Notes: generated by a model not told the origin, from the letters alone. DNA of 11,536 bases from Akkermansiaceae bacterium (GCA_011524615.1 WTJZ01000129.1:1-11536); one strand, 5' to 3'. Positions 1 through 7,292 are shown, counted from the first letter of the stretch. Numbers and translations are program-made.

Positions 1-47
1 GGCTGACATGTAGGGATCCCCTATGGGGAGAGACTTGTAGTCGTGGC

Positions 48-2438
48 TTAGTTTAAGAGATTGTTAGGAGCCTTGAGCTCGAGGCGTGCTTGGCTCCTGA
101 CGTAGGTGAAGGTAGATTCTCCTGTCTTGAGGGCACGGAGGGTGGATTGATAGGAGAAGAGCTTTTTAGCCTTATTCATAGGGACTCCGTTGATCTCTAG
201 GAGGACGTCCCCTTTTTGTAATCCGATGTCGCTGGCGATCGACTTCTCATTCATGGAGACGATGGCAAGGCCTGGGTTCTCCATGGAGACACCGTAGGCG
301 GAGAACTCGTTATCACGGAGCTCTTGGAAGGTGGCTCCGATCCAGTTGCGCTTAGCAGGAGGAGCTGGTTGGGCCTTGGTTGCGAAGTTTTGGCTCATGT
401 TTGGCAAGATAGGAGTGCGAGCAATGGCCTTTAGCGAGGGCTTCTTGACGCCGAACTGATCCATCGGGAAGTTCTTGAATCCGACCTTGAGTGCTGGTGA
501 GTCAGGCTTGACAGAGTAGTCCCCCTTAGCTGCATCTGTGTAGAGAGCGTCTCCCGTCAGGGAGTGCTGATCCCATCCCTGAACCTTAGCTCGGCTCGCG
601 GCGTATGGGTCATGAGTGAAGAGGTTCTTATCAACCATGGTCTCATCTACATAAGGGCGGTCCATGTGAGCGGGGGCGTGTCCGGTGGAGAAGATGTTAG
701 CATAGACTTGGTCGGTGCTACGGTCGTACCAGACATGAGGGTGGAGCTTGCCAGTAGGGCAGATGTTATTCCAGACGTGACGTCTGAAGCCTTCACGGAG
801 CTTGATCCCTTGTCCGAGCATGACGTTGTTGTAGATGTCATAGTTGGTCGATCCGTCATCGAGGTCGATGTCCCAACCGTGGTCACATCTCCAACGGCTG
901 TTACGAATAGTCGTAGTGTAGATCGCATCGAGGAATGGGAGTTCAGGGTTCTCCGCGAGGATCTGCTTAGTATTAGGCTTGATGCCCCAGTAACGATCTC
1001 GCCCCCAACTGTTGAAGGAACCGTGGTCGTGAGTCTCGAGGACAGTATCAAAGACGTCTACGCGGTCGATCATATGTCCGCCAAAGGCGCCGTCTCCGAT
1101 ATTAATCCCTGCGCGAGCACAGTCATAGATTGAACAGTCTTGCACAGTAATCTTAGCGCACATCGCGATCTGCACCCCAGCTGGTTGTCTCTCGACCGTA
1201 CCGATGTTCGTGATGAGGCAGTCTGAGACCTCACAGTCCATAGGGAAGTTCATGGTCTTGGGCCCCTTGGTGCGGTCTAAGTCCTTGAGATCCTGGCGCT
1301 CAGCGTACTCAAAGAGAGGGCTGCGGAGCGCATCTGGGTCACCTACGAAGCAGACGCCACTGGCTCCCGTGTGATGGATGTGGCAACCTTTGACCACAGT
1401 ATGGCGGTTGTAGTTATTAACGAAGATGGCATTACCTCCTACTTGGTCGAACTCACAGTCTAAGATCGAGACATGATGTGTGCCTGTGAGTAAGAAGGCA
1501 CCGCTGCGAGAGATCGTCCAGTCTGATCTGACGAGTGGTTCCTTATTCTCCATGAAGGTGCGCGCCGTATGGCGTACGGTAAGTCCTTTGATCGTGATGT
1601 GCTGGATGAACTCCTTTTCTGATCCTTGGAACTCGAAGAGGTTCGCGAGGCGTACTACCTCGACCTTGGCACTCTTGAGATCGGTATCTGCGACGGGCTT
1701 GAAGTAGAGTGTATTCGTCTCGGCATTATGGAACCACTCCTGAGGTGCGTCGAGCTCCTCAAAGATATTCTCGACCATGCGCTGATCCTTATGCATGCCG
1801 AGTTGTCGGTTGTTCTGCCATCCACCTTCGTAGGTAATATTCCCCTCGGTGTCCTTACCAGTGATCAGGTAGTGGTAGCCTCCCCACTTATACGTATGCA
1901 TGGCATGGATGTATCCACCAGCAGGGTTTTGCCACTTAGCAGCGCGTTCCTTGGAGAAGGCGTCTGCGGCGTATCCTTGGTAGGCTTTCGTTTTCGCCTT
2001 TGCGTCATAGTTAGGGTAGCGAGCCATACGTTGCGACTCGTTATTGATGAAGAGTTGGTCGATATTAAGTCCGTCTGGAGTCTGGGCCTGGAAGATTCCG
2101 TCCTGATACTCGCTCCATTCTAGATTCAGTAGGCTGCCGCCGCTGAGGATCGCTTGACCTTCATTCTCCGCCTTGATGGTGAACGGGAATTGGGCTGTGC
2201 CGGAGTCTTGGCGTGTGAAGGTGATGGTCGATGGGAGGTAATGAGTACCATCGGTGAGGATGATGTTTACCGCTTCCTTTCTGAGAAAAGGAGCAGCCTT
2301 AGACTTAGCCGCTTGAATCGTGGCGAGAGGAGCAGTCTGAGTGCCTGAGTTGTCATCACTACCACTAGGGCTGACATAGAGGTCAATCGCAGGAGAGAGC
2401 GTGACAGCTGCAAGGAATATAAGAGCAGTGTTCTTCAT
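48..2438 (-). CDS. Secreted GH141-like right-handed beta-helix glycosidase with C-terminal PDZ domain
   Basis: The 796-residue protein begins with a signal peptide (MKNTALIFLAAVTLSPA), so it is probably exported. Residues 19-45 carry the LYVSPSGSDDNSGT...PLATIQAA opening typical of secreted parallel beta-helix enzymes. Residues about 270-580 look like beta-helix rungs (HHVSILDCEF, HTVVKGCHIHHTG, ITVQDCSIYDC). Segments VENIFEELDAPQEW (222-235), ETHDHGSFNSWGRDRYWG (468-485) and GWDIDLDDGSTNYDIYNN (521-538) resemble GH141, a family with alpha-L-fucosidase and xylanase members. Acidic residues in D523-D528 are the likeliest catalytic positions, by inference. Residues 698-796 form a PDZ-like domain (IGLQKGDVLLEINGVPM), an unusual addition to a glycosidase. 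The start is supported by the signal peptide directly after it; no Shine-Dalgarno is visible. It is divergent from the fucosidase-like gene, which suggests a shared glycan target. The fold is fairly certain; family and substrate are tentative. Confidence 0.82.
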   Translation of the reverse strand: MKNTALIFLAAVTLSPAIDLYVSPSGSDDNSGTQTAPLATIQAAKSKAAPFLRKEAVNIILTDGTHYLPSTITFTRQDSGTAQFPFTIKAENEGQAILSGGSLLNLEWSEYQDGIFQAQTPDGLNIDQLFINNESQRMARYPNYDAKAKTKAYQGYAADAFSKERAAKWQNPAGGYIHAMHTYKWGGYHYLITGKDTEGNITYEGGWQNNRQLGMHKDQRMVENIFEELDAPQEWFHNAETNTLYFKPVADTDLKSAKVEVVRLANLFEFQGSEKEFIQHITIKGLTVRHTARTFMENKEPLVRSDWTISRSGAFLLTGTHHVSILDCEFDQVGGNAIFVNNYNRHTVVKGCHIHHTGASGVCFVGDPDALRSPLFEYAERQDLKDLDRTKGPKTMNFPMDCEVSDCLITNIGTVERQPAGVQIAMCAKITVQDCSIYDCARAGINIGDGAFGGHMIDRVDVFDTVLETHDHGSFNSWGRDRYWGIKPNTKQILAENPELPFLDAIYTTTIRNSRWRCDHGWDIDLDDGSTNYDIYNNVMLGQGIKLREGFRRHVWNNICPTGKLHPHVWYDRSTDQVYANIFSTGHAPAHMDRPYVDETMVDKNLFTHDPYAASRAKVQGWDQHSLTGDALYTDAAKGDYSVKPDSPALKVGFKNFPMDQFGVKKPSLKAIARTPILPNMSQNFATKAQPAPPAKRNWIGATFQELRDNEFSAYGVSMENPGLAIVSMNEKSIASDIGLQKGDVLLEINGVPMNKAKKLFSYQSTLRALKTGESTFTYVRSQARLELKAPNNLLN

Positions 2439-2741
2439 GGTTTGTTAAACTGTATAGAGGTGAATTTATCATCAATATGCTCTATTGGATGACGGTTTAG
2501 ATGAAAAAGGCAAAAAATGTGTTGCTGAGTCCCTTAGTCTAAGATGGAAGATATGATGATATCTGTAAATCATCTCTACAAGTGTTAAGGAGTCTCACTA
2601 GGGAGCATAATGATGAATAGGACTGGGACTCATGCGAATTGTAAGTTATTATTACGAGCGATAGCATGTCTTTGATGAAGTACTCTTATTGGGGTGAGAG
2701 CATTGCTGCTGTCGTGAGCCTAGCTGGATATACAGAAAACT
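2439..2741. promoter_or_regulatory. Divergent intergenic region between the two glycan-enzyme genes
   Basis: This 303-base stretch holds no convincing ORF. It must contain the start signals of both flanking genes. A TATACA hexamer lies 7 bases before the plus-strand ATG (2729-2734). On the minus strand another TATACA lies about 16 bases before the start codon of the beta-helix gene. Neither has a convincing -35 element at 16-18 bases. A palindrome lies near the centre at 2549-2564. The promoters are inferred from position only. Confidence 0.4.
2549..2564. repeat. Inverted repeat AGATAT-GATG-ATATCT, possible operator
   Basis: Two perfect 6-base arms (AGATAT and ATATCT) flank a 4-base centre, midway between the divergent start codons. 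The size and position would fit a dimeric regulator site controlling both glycan genes. The arms are AT-rich and short, so chance is quite possible. No regulator gene is present in the window. Confidence 0.3.
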
Positions 2742-4232
2742 ATGAAGAAAAGAATAATGTTAAGCGCCCTAGTATTGCCGATGATGGCAATATGGGCTGA
2801 TGATGAGCGTAGTAAGATCGACTATGCACCAAGTGCGCCACCTAAGACTGAGCAGGTATCTGTGCCATTACCGATTAATCCCGATGGAATCAATGTGGTC
2901 TCTGGTAATCTAGGAGATTACAAGGAGTCATTCCGTAATGCCTTTGGGAACCATATGTGTCTCTGGTTAATGGCGCATAAGGATACAGAGAAGTCCTACA
3001 TCAGTTGGGAGCTAGATGTGCCAGAAGCGGGTGTGTATGAGATTTGTGCGGTAGCGGCGGGCAAGGGTAGTAAGCTCGCTCTCACCTGTAATGGGGTGAC
3101 TCAAGACCATTTCACAGAGATCAAGAAGCATGCGGTGTGGGAGCGAATTCCTATGGGAGAGTTCAAGCTCCAAAAAGGGGTTAACCGTCTCCAGTTGACT
3201 GCTGTGCAGGGGAAAAAGTTAGAATTTGATGCTCTAGAAGTGGTTCGGCCAAGTGTCGCGAAGCAGATCACTGCTGAGGCGGATAAGATGCGAGTGCAAC
3301 CAGATTGGTTCAAGGATGCAGGATATGGACTCATGTTCCAATGGACGAACAGAGCGACTCCTAGATCTGGAGATGTTAAGGAGTGGGAGCAGAAGGTGAA
3401 TGACTTTGACCTCGACGGCTTCATCAAGAATGTAGAAGACTCGGGTGCGGCATACGTACTCTGGTCGATCACATGGGGGCAGCAGTATATCTCAGCGCCT
3501 CTCAAGTCTCTAGACGAGTTGATCGCAGGGCGCACGACGCAGAGGGATCTCCTAGGAGAAATGGCGGATGCGCTACATAAGCGCGGAGTGAAGTTAATCT
3601 TCTATTATCACTACGGTTATGACTGTAATCACTCTATCGATAAGGAGTGGATGGAAGCATCTGGAGGTTATAAGGCGGATAAGACCGAGTTCTATGAAAA
3701 CTTCAAGAAGGTGGTCTCTGAGATCGGTGATCGCTACGGTGAGAAGTTAAATGGATGGTGGTTCGATGGTGGGCAGCGCTTCTATAACTGTCACTTTGAT
3801 AACAGCCAAGGTGATCAAGGGCCTCTCTCAGCACCGTTCAAGGAGCTCACACTCGCATCTCGTAGTGGTAACTCTCAGAGAGTAGTGGCTTACAACTCCT
3901 GGATTAAGCCAAAGCTTACTGAGTATCAAGATTACTACGGTGGTGAAGGATCCTCTTCGTTCCCAAGGTTGGATGAGGGAGTGTTCCCGTCAGGAGGTAA
4001 GGAGGGGCTACAGGCTCACGGTTGCTTCATCCTCGAGAAGGAGTGGGGGCACATCAAAAAGGATACTCCGATTCCAGCGCCACGCTATGATCTAGAAAGG
4101 CTCTCAGCGATGATTAAACGTGCTCAGCAAGGTAGATACCCACTCTCGATCAACTTAGAGATGTATGAAGATGGGAGTGTCTCGCCTGAATCAATGGAGC
4201 TCTTAAAGCAGCTCAAGCAAGCTGTACGCTAA
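2742..4232 (+). CDS. Secreted GH29-like (alpha-L-fucosidase superfamily) protein with N-terminal carbohydrate-binding-like region
   Basis: The 496-residue protein starts with a signal peptide (MKKRIMLSALVLPMMAIWA), which supports this ATG. Residues about 40-170 look like a beta-sandwich carbohydrate-binding module (SWELDVPEAGVYEICAVAAG, LQKGVNRLQLTAV, FDALEVV). Residues about 185-490 resemble the GH29 barrel: WFKDAGYGLMFQW (189-201), SGAAYVLWSITWGQQY (234-249), ALHKRGVKLIFYYHYG and NGWWFDGG (337-344). D342 sits where GH29 enzymes carry the nucleophile. The usual IHWG and KHHDGF signatures are replaced by FQW (Q200) and SITWGQ, so the histidines that hold fucose in classical GH29 enzymes are missing. 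It may be a divergent subfamily with another substrate, or have altered activity. E402 (YGGEGSS) is a possible acid/base, as a guess. It is divergent from the GH141-like gene and followed by a strong terminator, so probably monocistronic. Confidence 0.78.
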   Translation: MKKRIMLSALVLPMMAIWADDERSKIDYAPSAPPKTEQVSVPLPINPDGINVVSGNLGDYKESFRNAFGNHMCLWLMAHKDTEKSYISWELDVPEAGVYEICAVAAGKGSKLALTCNGVTQDHFTEIKKHAVWERIPMGEFKLQKGVNRLQLTAVQGKKLEFDALEVVRPSVAKQITAEADKMRVQPDWFKDAGYGLMFQWTNRATPRSGDVKEWEQKVNDFDLDGFIKNVEDSGAAYVLWSITWGQQYISAPLKSLDELIAGRTTQRDLLGEMADALHKRGVKLIFYYHYGYDCNHSIDKEWMEASGGYKADKTEFYENFKKVVSEIGDRYGEKLNGWWFDGGQRFYNCHFDNSQGDQGPLSAPFKELTLASRSGNSQRVVAYNSWIKPKLTEYQDYYGGEGSSSFPRLDEGVFPSGGKEGLQAHGCFILEKEWGHIKKDTPIPAPRYDLERLSAMIKRAQQGRYPLSINLEMYEDGSVSPESMELLKQLKQAVR

Positions 4233-4266
4233 CGTACGCTTCCCTTACAGTAAGGAGGGAATGATG

Positions 4267-4303
4267 ATCTCTGATAGGTTTATCGCCTGTCAGGGATTTT
4301 TTT
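4267..4303 (+). terminator. Intrinsic terminator of the GH29-like gene
   Basis: The arms ATCTCTGATAGG (4267-4278) and CCTGTCAGGGAT (4286-4297) pair over 12 bases with two G-U wobbles around a 7-base loop. A run of seven T ends at 4303. It lies 34 bases after the stop codon, in the correct orientation for the upstream gene. Confidence 0.9.
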
Positions 4304-4551
4304 ATGCCGTCTATTCTAGGCGTATATGGGTACTCAGCCTTGAAGTAGTGATGTGTTACTAATGAGGTGCGTGTTCGTCCTCGCTCCTACATCTCTCTAA
4401 TGTAAGATAGAACGCTGCTTTAAGACCCAGTGTTAGTCGCAGAAAAGGGTGCGGGGTGTATGGCCTAGAGATCTCCCAGTCAAATGTTAGAGGTCTAGTC
4501 CTAGAAGAGGGAGCTAGTGAGTAAAGAGTGAGGCTGACTCTTTGTGCAGAT

Positions 4552-4583
4552 AAAAAAAGAGCGACCTATAGAGGTCGCTCTTT
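4552..4583 (-). terminator. Intrinsic terminator of the rpoA-rplQ unit
   Basis: Perfect 12-base arms AAAGAGCGACCT (4556-4567) and AGGTCGCTCTTT (4572-4583) enclose a 4-base loop. Read on the minus strand, the stem runs into a T-tract (the A-run at 4552-4558), 24 bases after the rplQ stop. On the plus strand only three T follow, so termination should mainly act on rplQ. Confidence 0.92.
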
Positions 4584-4606
4584 CGAAAAAATTGAGGGAG
4601 TGAGTC

Positions 4607-4993
4607 TTACTCGTCTCCTGCGTTGTCGATTTGGTCAGCGAAGTCAACCCACTCGATGATCGCCATTGGAGCTGCATCACTTGCACGGAGGCCGAGCTTG
4701 ATGATACGGCAGTAACCACCTTGACGGTTACCACATGCAGGTGCGATTTCGTCGAAGAGCCCTTTAACAGCTGCGTCGTTACGAAGGTAGCTTTTAGCTA
4801 CACGGCGAGCGTGAACGTCACCTTTTTTACCGATTGTAACAAGCTTTTCAGCGAATGGACGAAGTGCCTTTGCTTTAGCAAGTGTTGTACGGATACGCTT
4901 GTGTTCGATGAGTGAACAAACTTGGTTTGCCATCATTGACTTACGGTGTGCAGCGCTACGCTTAAGCTTAAGAGTGTTTTTACGTTTTCTCAT
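4607..4993 (-). CDS. rplQ: 50S ribosomal protein L17
   Basis: This 128-residue basic protein is the large-subunit protein bL17, which lies near the peptide exit tunnel of the ribosome. The N-terminus MRKRKNTLKLKRSAAHRKSM is close to the family's MRHRK...KLNR...HR pattern. The segments SLIEHKRIRTTLAKAKALRPFAEKL, GNRQGGYCRIIKLG and DAAPMAIIE are all characteristic. Its length is near the usual 115-130; the acidic C-terminal tail (DFADQIDNAGDE) is slightly longer than the E. coli form. The ATG is preceded by an A-rich stretch with no Shine-Dalgarno. It lies 39 bases after rpoA on the same strand, the conserved rpoA-rplQ order, and is followed by a strong terminator, so the two are very likely cotranscribed. 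Confidence 0.98.
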   Translation of the reverse strand: MRKRKNTLKLKRSAAHRKSMMANQVCSLIEHKRIRTTLAKAKALRPFAEKLVTIGKKGDVHARRVAKSYLRNDAAVKGLFDEIAPACGNRQGGYCRIIKLGLRASDAAPMAIIEWVDFADQIDNAGDE

Positions 4994-5032
4994 TTTTTTA
5001 AATTGGTTAGGGGTTAGTTAAGAAGAGGTTGT

Positions 5033-6145
5033 TTATTCGTCGATGTTCTGAGCGATGAGGTCAGCAAGACCTACTGGGATATCGTCGTCTACACCGAGGC
5101 GTGGAGCCGTAAGTTTTGGCATTGGTCCCGTGAGGAGAGATGGGTCGAAGTTCATACCAAGGCTGAGGCCGAGGTCGACGAGCTTGTCCTTAATCTCGTT
5201 GAGGGATTTCTTACCGAAGTTACGGTACTTAAGCATCTCAGACTCTGACTTCATTGCGAGTTGACCAACAGTAGTGATGTTCGCGTTGTTGAGGCAGTTA
5301 GCAGCACGTACTGAGAGCTCGATCTCATTAACACTCATGTTGAGTAGTTTCTTAAGCGCCGCGTTTTCTTCTGATTGCTCAGATGGTGCGTCTTCGAATT
5401 CTACGAGGCTGTCATCGTAGTTAACAAATACGTCGAGGTGGTGACGAAGGATTGCTGATGCTTGCAGAAGTGCATCTGCTGGCTCTACACGTCCATCGGT
5501 TGTAACCTCTAGGATGAGTTTGTCGAAGTCTGTCATTTGACCTACACGTGTGTTTTCTACTGCGTACTTAACACGTGTAACAGGTGAGAAGATAGAGTCG
5601 ATTGGGATAACGCCGATAGGGGTGTCCTTACGCTTGTTCTCGTCAGCGGTACGGAATCCACGACCTACTTCGATCTGGAATTCACACTCGAAGTTAGCCT
5701 TACGGTCGAGAGTACAGATAACGTGGTCAGGGTTGACAACTTCGTATCCTGTGTCTTCTGTGATGTCACCTGCTGTGATTGGGCCTTCCTTATTCACAGA
5801 GATAGAGAGGATGCGTGGCTCTTTTGTGTGGTGTTTGAACTTAACCTTCTTGAAGTTAAGTACGATGTCCGTCATATCTTCTACTACACCTGGAAGAGAA
5901 GTGAACTCGTGTTGAGCACCAGCAACCTTGATAGATGTAATAGCTGCACCTTCGAGAGAGTTAAGGAGAACTCGACGAAGAGAGTTACCAATAGTGTGAC
6001 CGAATCCAGACTCGAATGGGTCTGCTACGAATCGAGCGAATGTGCTAGTCGCTGTCTCGTCCTCCTTGAGGAGACGGTTCGGGAGCTCGAAGCGATCAAG
6101 GTTGACGCTTTCTTTTTTGATATCTTCTACGTTATCTTCTGACAT
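5033..6145 (-). CDS. rpoA: DNA-directed RNA polymerase subunit alpha
   Basis: The 370-residue alpha subunit dimerises to nucleate RNA polymerase assembly, and its C-terminal domain contacts UP elements and activators. The N-terminal domain (about 20-245) shows FGHTIGNSLRRVLLNSLEGAAI (48-69) and SLPGVVEDMTDIVLNFK. A linker (about 246-268) is rich in Glu and Ser. The C-terminal domain (about 270-332) has LSVRAANCL (277-285) and GKKSLNEIKDKL (311-322). It keeps the DNA-contact residues R280, N283, C284, G311, K313, S314 and E317, matching R265 to E302 of the E. coli protein. It is about 40 residues longer than the E. coli subunit, owing to an N-terminal extension and a 38-residue tail ending in LADLIAQNIDE. 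No clear Shine-Dalgarno precedes the ATG. It is the first gene of the rpoA-rplQ unit and divergent from the S11 carboxypeptidase gene, so it is separated from upstream r-protein genes on its own strand. Confidence 0.98.
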   Translation of the reverse strand: MSEDNVEDIKKESVNLDRFELPNRLLKEDETATSTFARFVADPFESGFGHTIGNSLRRVLLNSLEGAAITSIKVAGAQHEFTSLPGVVEDMTDIVLNFKKVKFKHHTKEPRILSISVNKEGPITAGDITEDTGYEVVNPDHVICTLDRKANFECEFQIEVGRGFRTADENKRKDTPIGVIPIDSIFSPVTRVKYAVENTRVGQMTDFDKLILEVTTDGRVEPADALLQASAILRHHLDVFVNYDDSLVEFEDAPSEQSEENAALKKLLNMSVNEIELSVRAANCLNNANITTVGQLAMKSESEMLKYRNFGKKSLNEIKDKLVDLGLSLGMNFDPSLLTGPMPKLTAPRLGVDDDIPVGLADLIAQNIDE

Positions 6146-6162
6146 ATGCTATGCAATTGGCT

Positions 6163-6203
6163 GGGTTTCCCTCATTCCGCGGGTTTCACTTTCTCGAGAG
6201 AAA
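6163..6203. repeat. Small repeats in the rpoA leader
   Basis: GGGTTTC occurs twice (6163-6169 and 6181-6187), 18 bases start to start. Next to it lies the inverted repeat TTTCTC-GA-GAGAAA (6190-6203). All fall in the presumed rpoA 5' leader, where they could form a structured or protein-bound region. Each element is short and may be chance. Confidence 0.25.
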
Positions 6204-6244
6204 ATGTATGAGGACCTACAGCTTAATGGAGTCGCGGGCGCGCA

Positions 6245-6272
6245 AGTAAAGAGGAAGCAAGAAAAATTTCAA
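6245..6272 (-). promoter_or_regulatory. Candidate sigma70-type promoter for rpoA-rplQ
   Basis: Read on the minus strand, TTGAAA (-35, five of six to consensus) at 6267-6272 is followed after 16 bases by TTTACT (-10, four of six) at 6245-6250. This would give a leader of about 90 bases before the rpoA ATG. The call rests on hexamer matching only. Confidence 0.3.
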
Positions 6273-6371
6273 TAAAAAAAGACGTGAAAGTTGAGATTAT
6301 TTAAGACATGTTGATTTTAACCCCTTTTTCTGATGTTAAATCTAGGTTCCATTTTTCACTGTAAGCTCTCG

Positions 6372-7289
6372 ATGAGAGCATTGAGTAGTCTGTGCTTAGT
6401 TGCTGTAAGTGCCGTGATAGTGAGCTGTGGTACTCCTGCACGCAGCATAGATCCTATGGCTCCATCTCCAATGGATCCGATCGTACAGAAGCCGATCAAT
6501 GATCAGTTCGAGTTTAAGCCTAAGCCTGCCTTCCAATACCCGAGAGGGGTAGATGGGGTGCCGTATACTAAGTCTCCGTCTGTTATCGTGTTTGATCCGA
6601 GGAGCCAGCAGGTGATCTATGAGCGTAACGCGCATGAGAAGCGTGCGGTAGCCTCTACGCAGAAGTTACTCACCGCGCTCGTCGCCAGAGCGAAGAACCC
6701 CACGGATCGCTACATCGAGGTGCCCTATGAGGCCACATTACTGGAGCCGTCTAAACTATACGTCAAGTCCGGCGCGCGCTACCCACTCTACTACTTATTA
6801 AAGTCGCTAGTGGTAAAGAGTGCTAATGACGTGGCGTATACAATTGCTCATGGAGTGTCAGGTTCTAAGAATGCCTTCGTTAATGACATGAATCAGTATG
6901 CAAGACAGATCGGCATGAGGAACTCTCACTTTAAGAATCCGCATGGATTGACAGAGTCGGGGCAGTATTCCACCGCTTATGACGTCGCACTGCTGGCCTC
7001 TGCGGCTTATCGAGATCCATACATTAGGCAGTGTGTGAAGACGCGGGAGATGGACTTCGTGCATAATGATGGGCGTGCAGTGAACTTTAAGAATACCAAT
7101 CTACTCCTGCATCGCATCCCATATTGTGTAGGGATGAAGACGGGGACGACTAAGGCCTCTGGTAAATGTTTGGCGTCTATCGGAACCCTAGCGGGGCAGA
7201 CCCGCATCGTGGTGGTGCTGGGTGCGAGTACTCGCCAGCAACTGTTTGATGAATCAGAGGCCTTACTCAGATGGTCTCTAGAGGGGTAA
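6372..7289 (+). CDS. D-alanyl-D-alanine carboxypeptidase (peptidase S11), lipoprotein
   Basis: This penicillin-binding-protein-type serine enzyme removes the terminal D-Ala from peptidoglycan stem peptides in the periplasm. From this start (305 residues) the S11 motifs are in order: STQK (S95 nucleophile, K98), SAN (150-152) and KTG (256-258). ASTQKLLTALVA, SGARYPLYYLLKSLVVKSANDVAYTIA and NPHGLTESGQYSTAYDVA are typical. MRALSSLCLVAVSAVIVSC ends in a lipobox with C19, so it should be membrane-anchored. The frame stays open to another ATG at 6333, but those 13 extra residues do not look like a signal peptide and neither start has a Shine-Dalgarno, so I chose 6372. The C-terminal beta-sandwich domain of DacA-type enzymes is absent; the protein ends just after the catalytic domain. 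bioF starts 3 bases later. Confidence 0.9.
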   Translation: MRALSSLCLVAVSAVIVSCGTPARSIDPMAPSPMDPIVQKPINDQFEFKPKPAFQYPRGVDGVPYTKSPSVIVFDPRSQQVIYERNAHEKRAVASTQKLLTALVARAKNPTDRYIEVPYEATLLEPSKLYVKSGARYPLYYLLKSLVVKSANDVAYTIAHGVSGSKNAFVNDMNQYARQIGMRNSHFKNPHGLTESGQYSTAYDVALLASAAYRDPYIRQCVKTREMDFVHNDGRAVNFKNTNLLLHRIPYCVGMKTGTTKASGKCLASIGTLAGQTRIVVVLGASTRQQLFDESEALLRWSLEG

Positions 7290-7292
7290 GTT

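Larger units (their letters stand above)
4233..4606. other. Gene-free stretch between two convergent terminators
   Basis: Apart from the plus-strand terminator near its left end and the minus-strand terminator near its right end, I see no gene here. The longest plausible reading frames are a few codons or lack any start context. One further perfect hairpin, AAAGAGT-GAGGCTG-ACTCTTT at 4523-4543, has no T-run on either strand and has no assigned role. No tRNA-like fold or known small RNA was recognised. Confidence 0.55.

Noticed and set aside
17..29. Hairpin TCCCC-TAT-GGGGA downstream of the beta-helix gene as a terminator
   Set aside because: The stem is only 5 bases and no T-run follows on either strand; it also competes with the GGGATCCC palindrome.
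564..1133. Open frame of 189 codons antisense to the beta-helix gene
   Set aside because: Its peptide (rich in V, S, T, E) has no family signature. It lies wholly opposite a well-supported secreted enzyme, so it is a codon-bias shadow.
1626..2123. Open frame of 165 codons antisense to the N-terminal half of the beta-helix gene
   Set aside because: No recognisable motif or start context; opposite conserved enzyme sequence.
3101..3535. Minus-strand frame of 144 codons inside the GH29-like gene
   Set aside because: Low-complexity Ser/Arg-rich translation with no motif; a shadow of the real gene.
4523..4543. Hairpin AAAGAGT-GAGGCTG-ACTCTTT as a second terminator
   Set aside because: No T-tract on either strand, and the strong rplQ terminator lies just beside it.
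5723..6142. Plus-strand frame of 139 codons opposite rpoA
   Set aside because: Its position over the most conserved part of alpha explains the open frame; the peptide shows no family features.
6333..6371. Upstream ATG giving 13 more residues to the carboxypeptidase
   Set aside because: The extra residues (MLNLGSIFHCKLS) do not look like a signal peptide, while the ATG at 6372 gives a classical lipoprotein signal. The longer form cannot be fully excluded.
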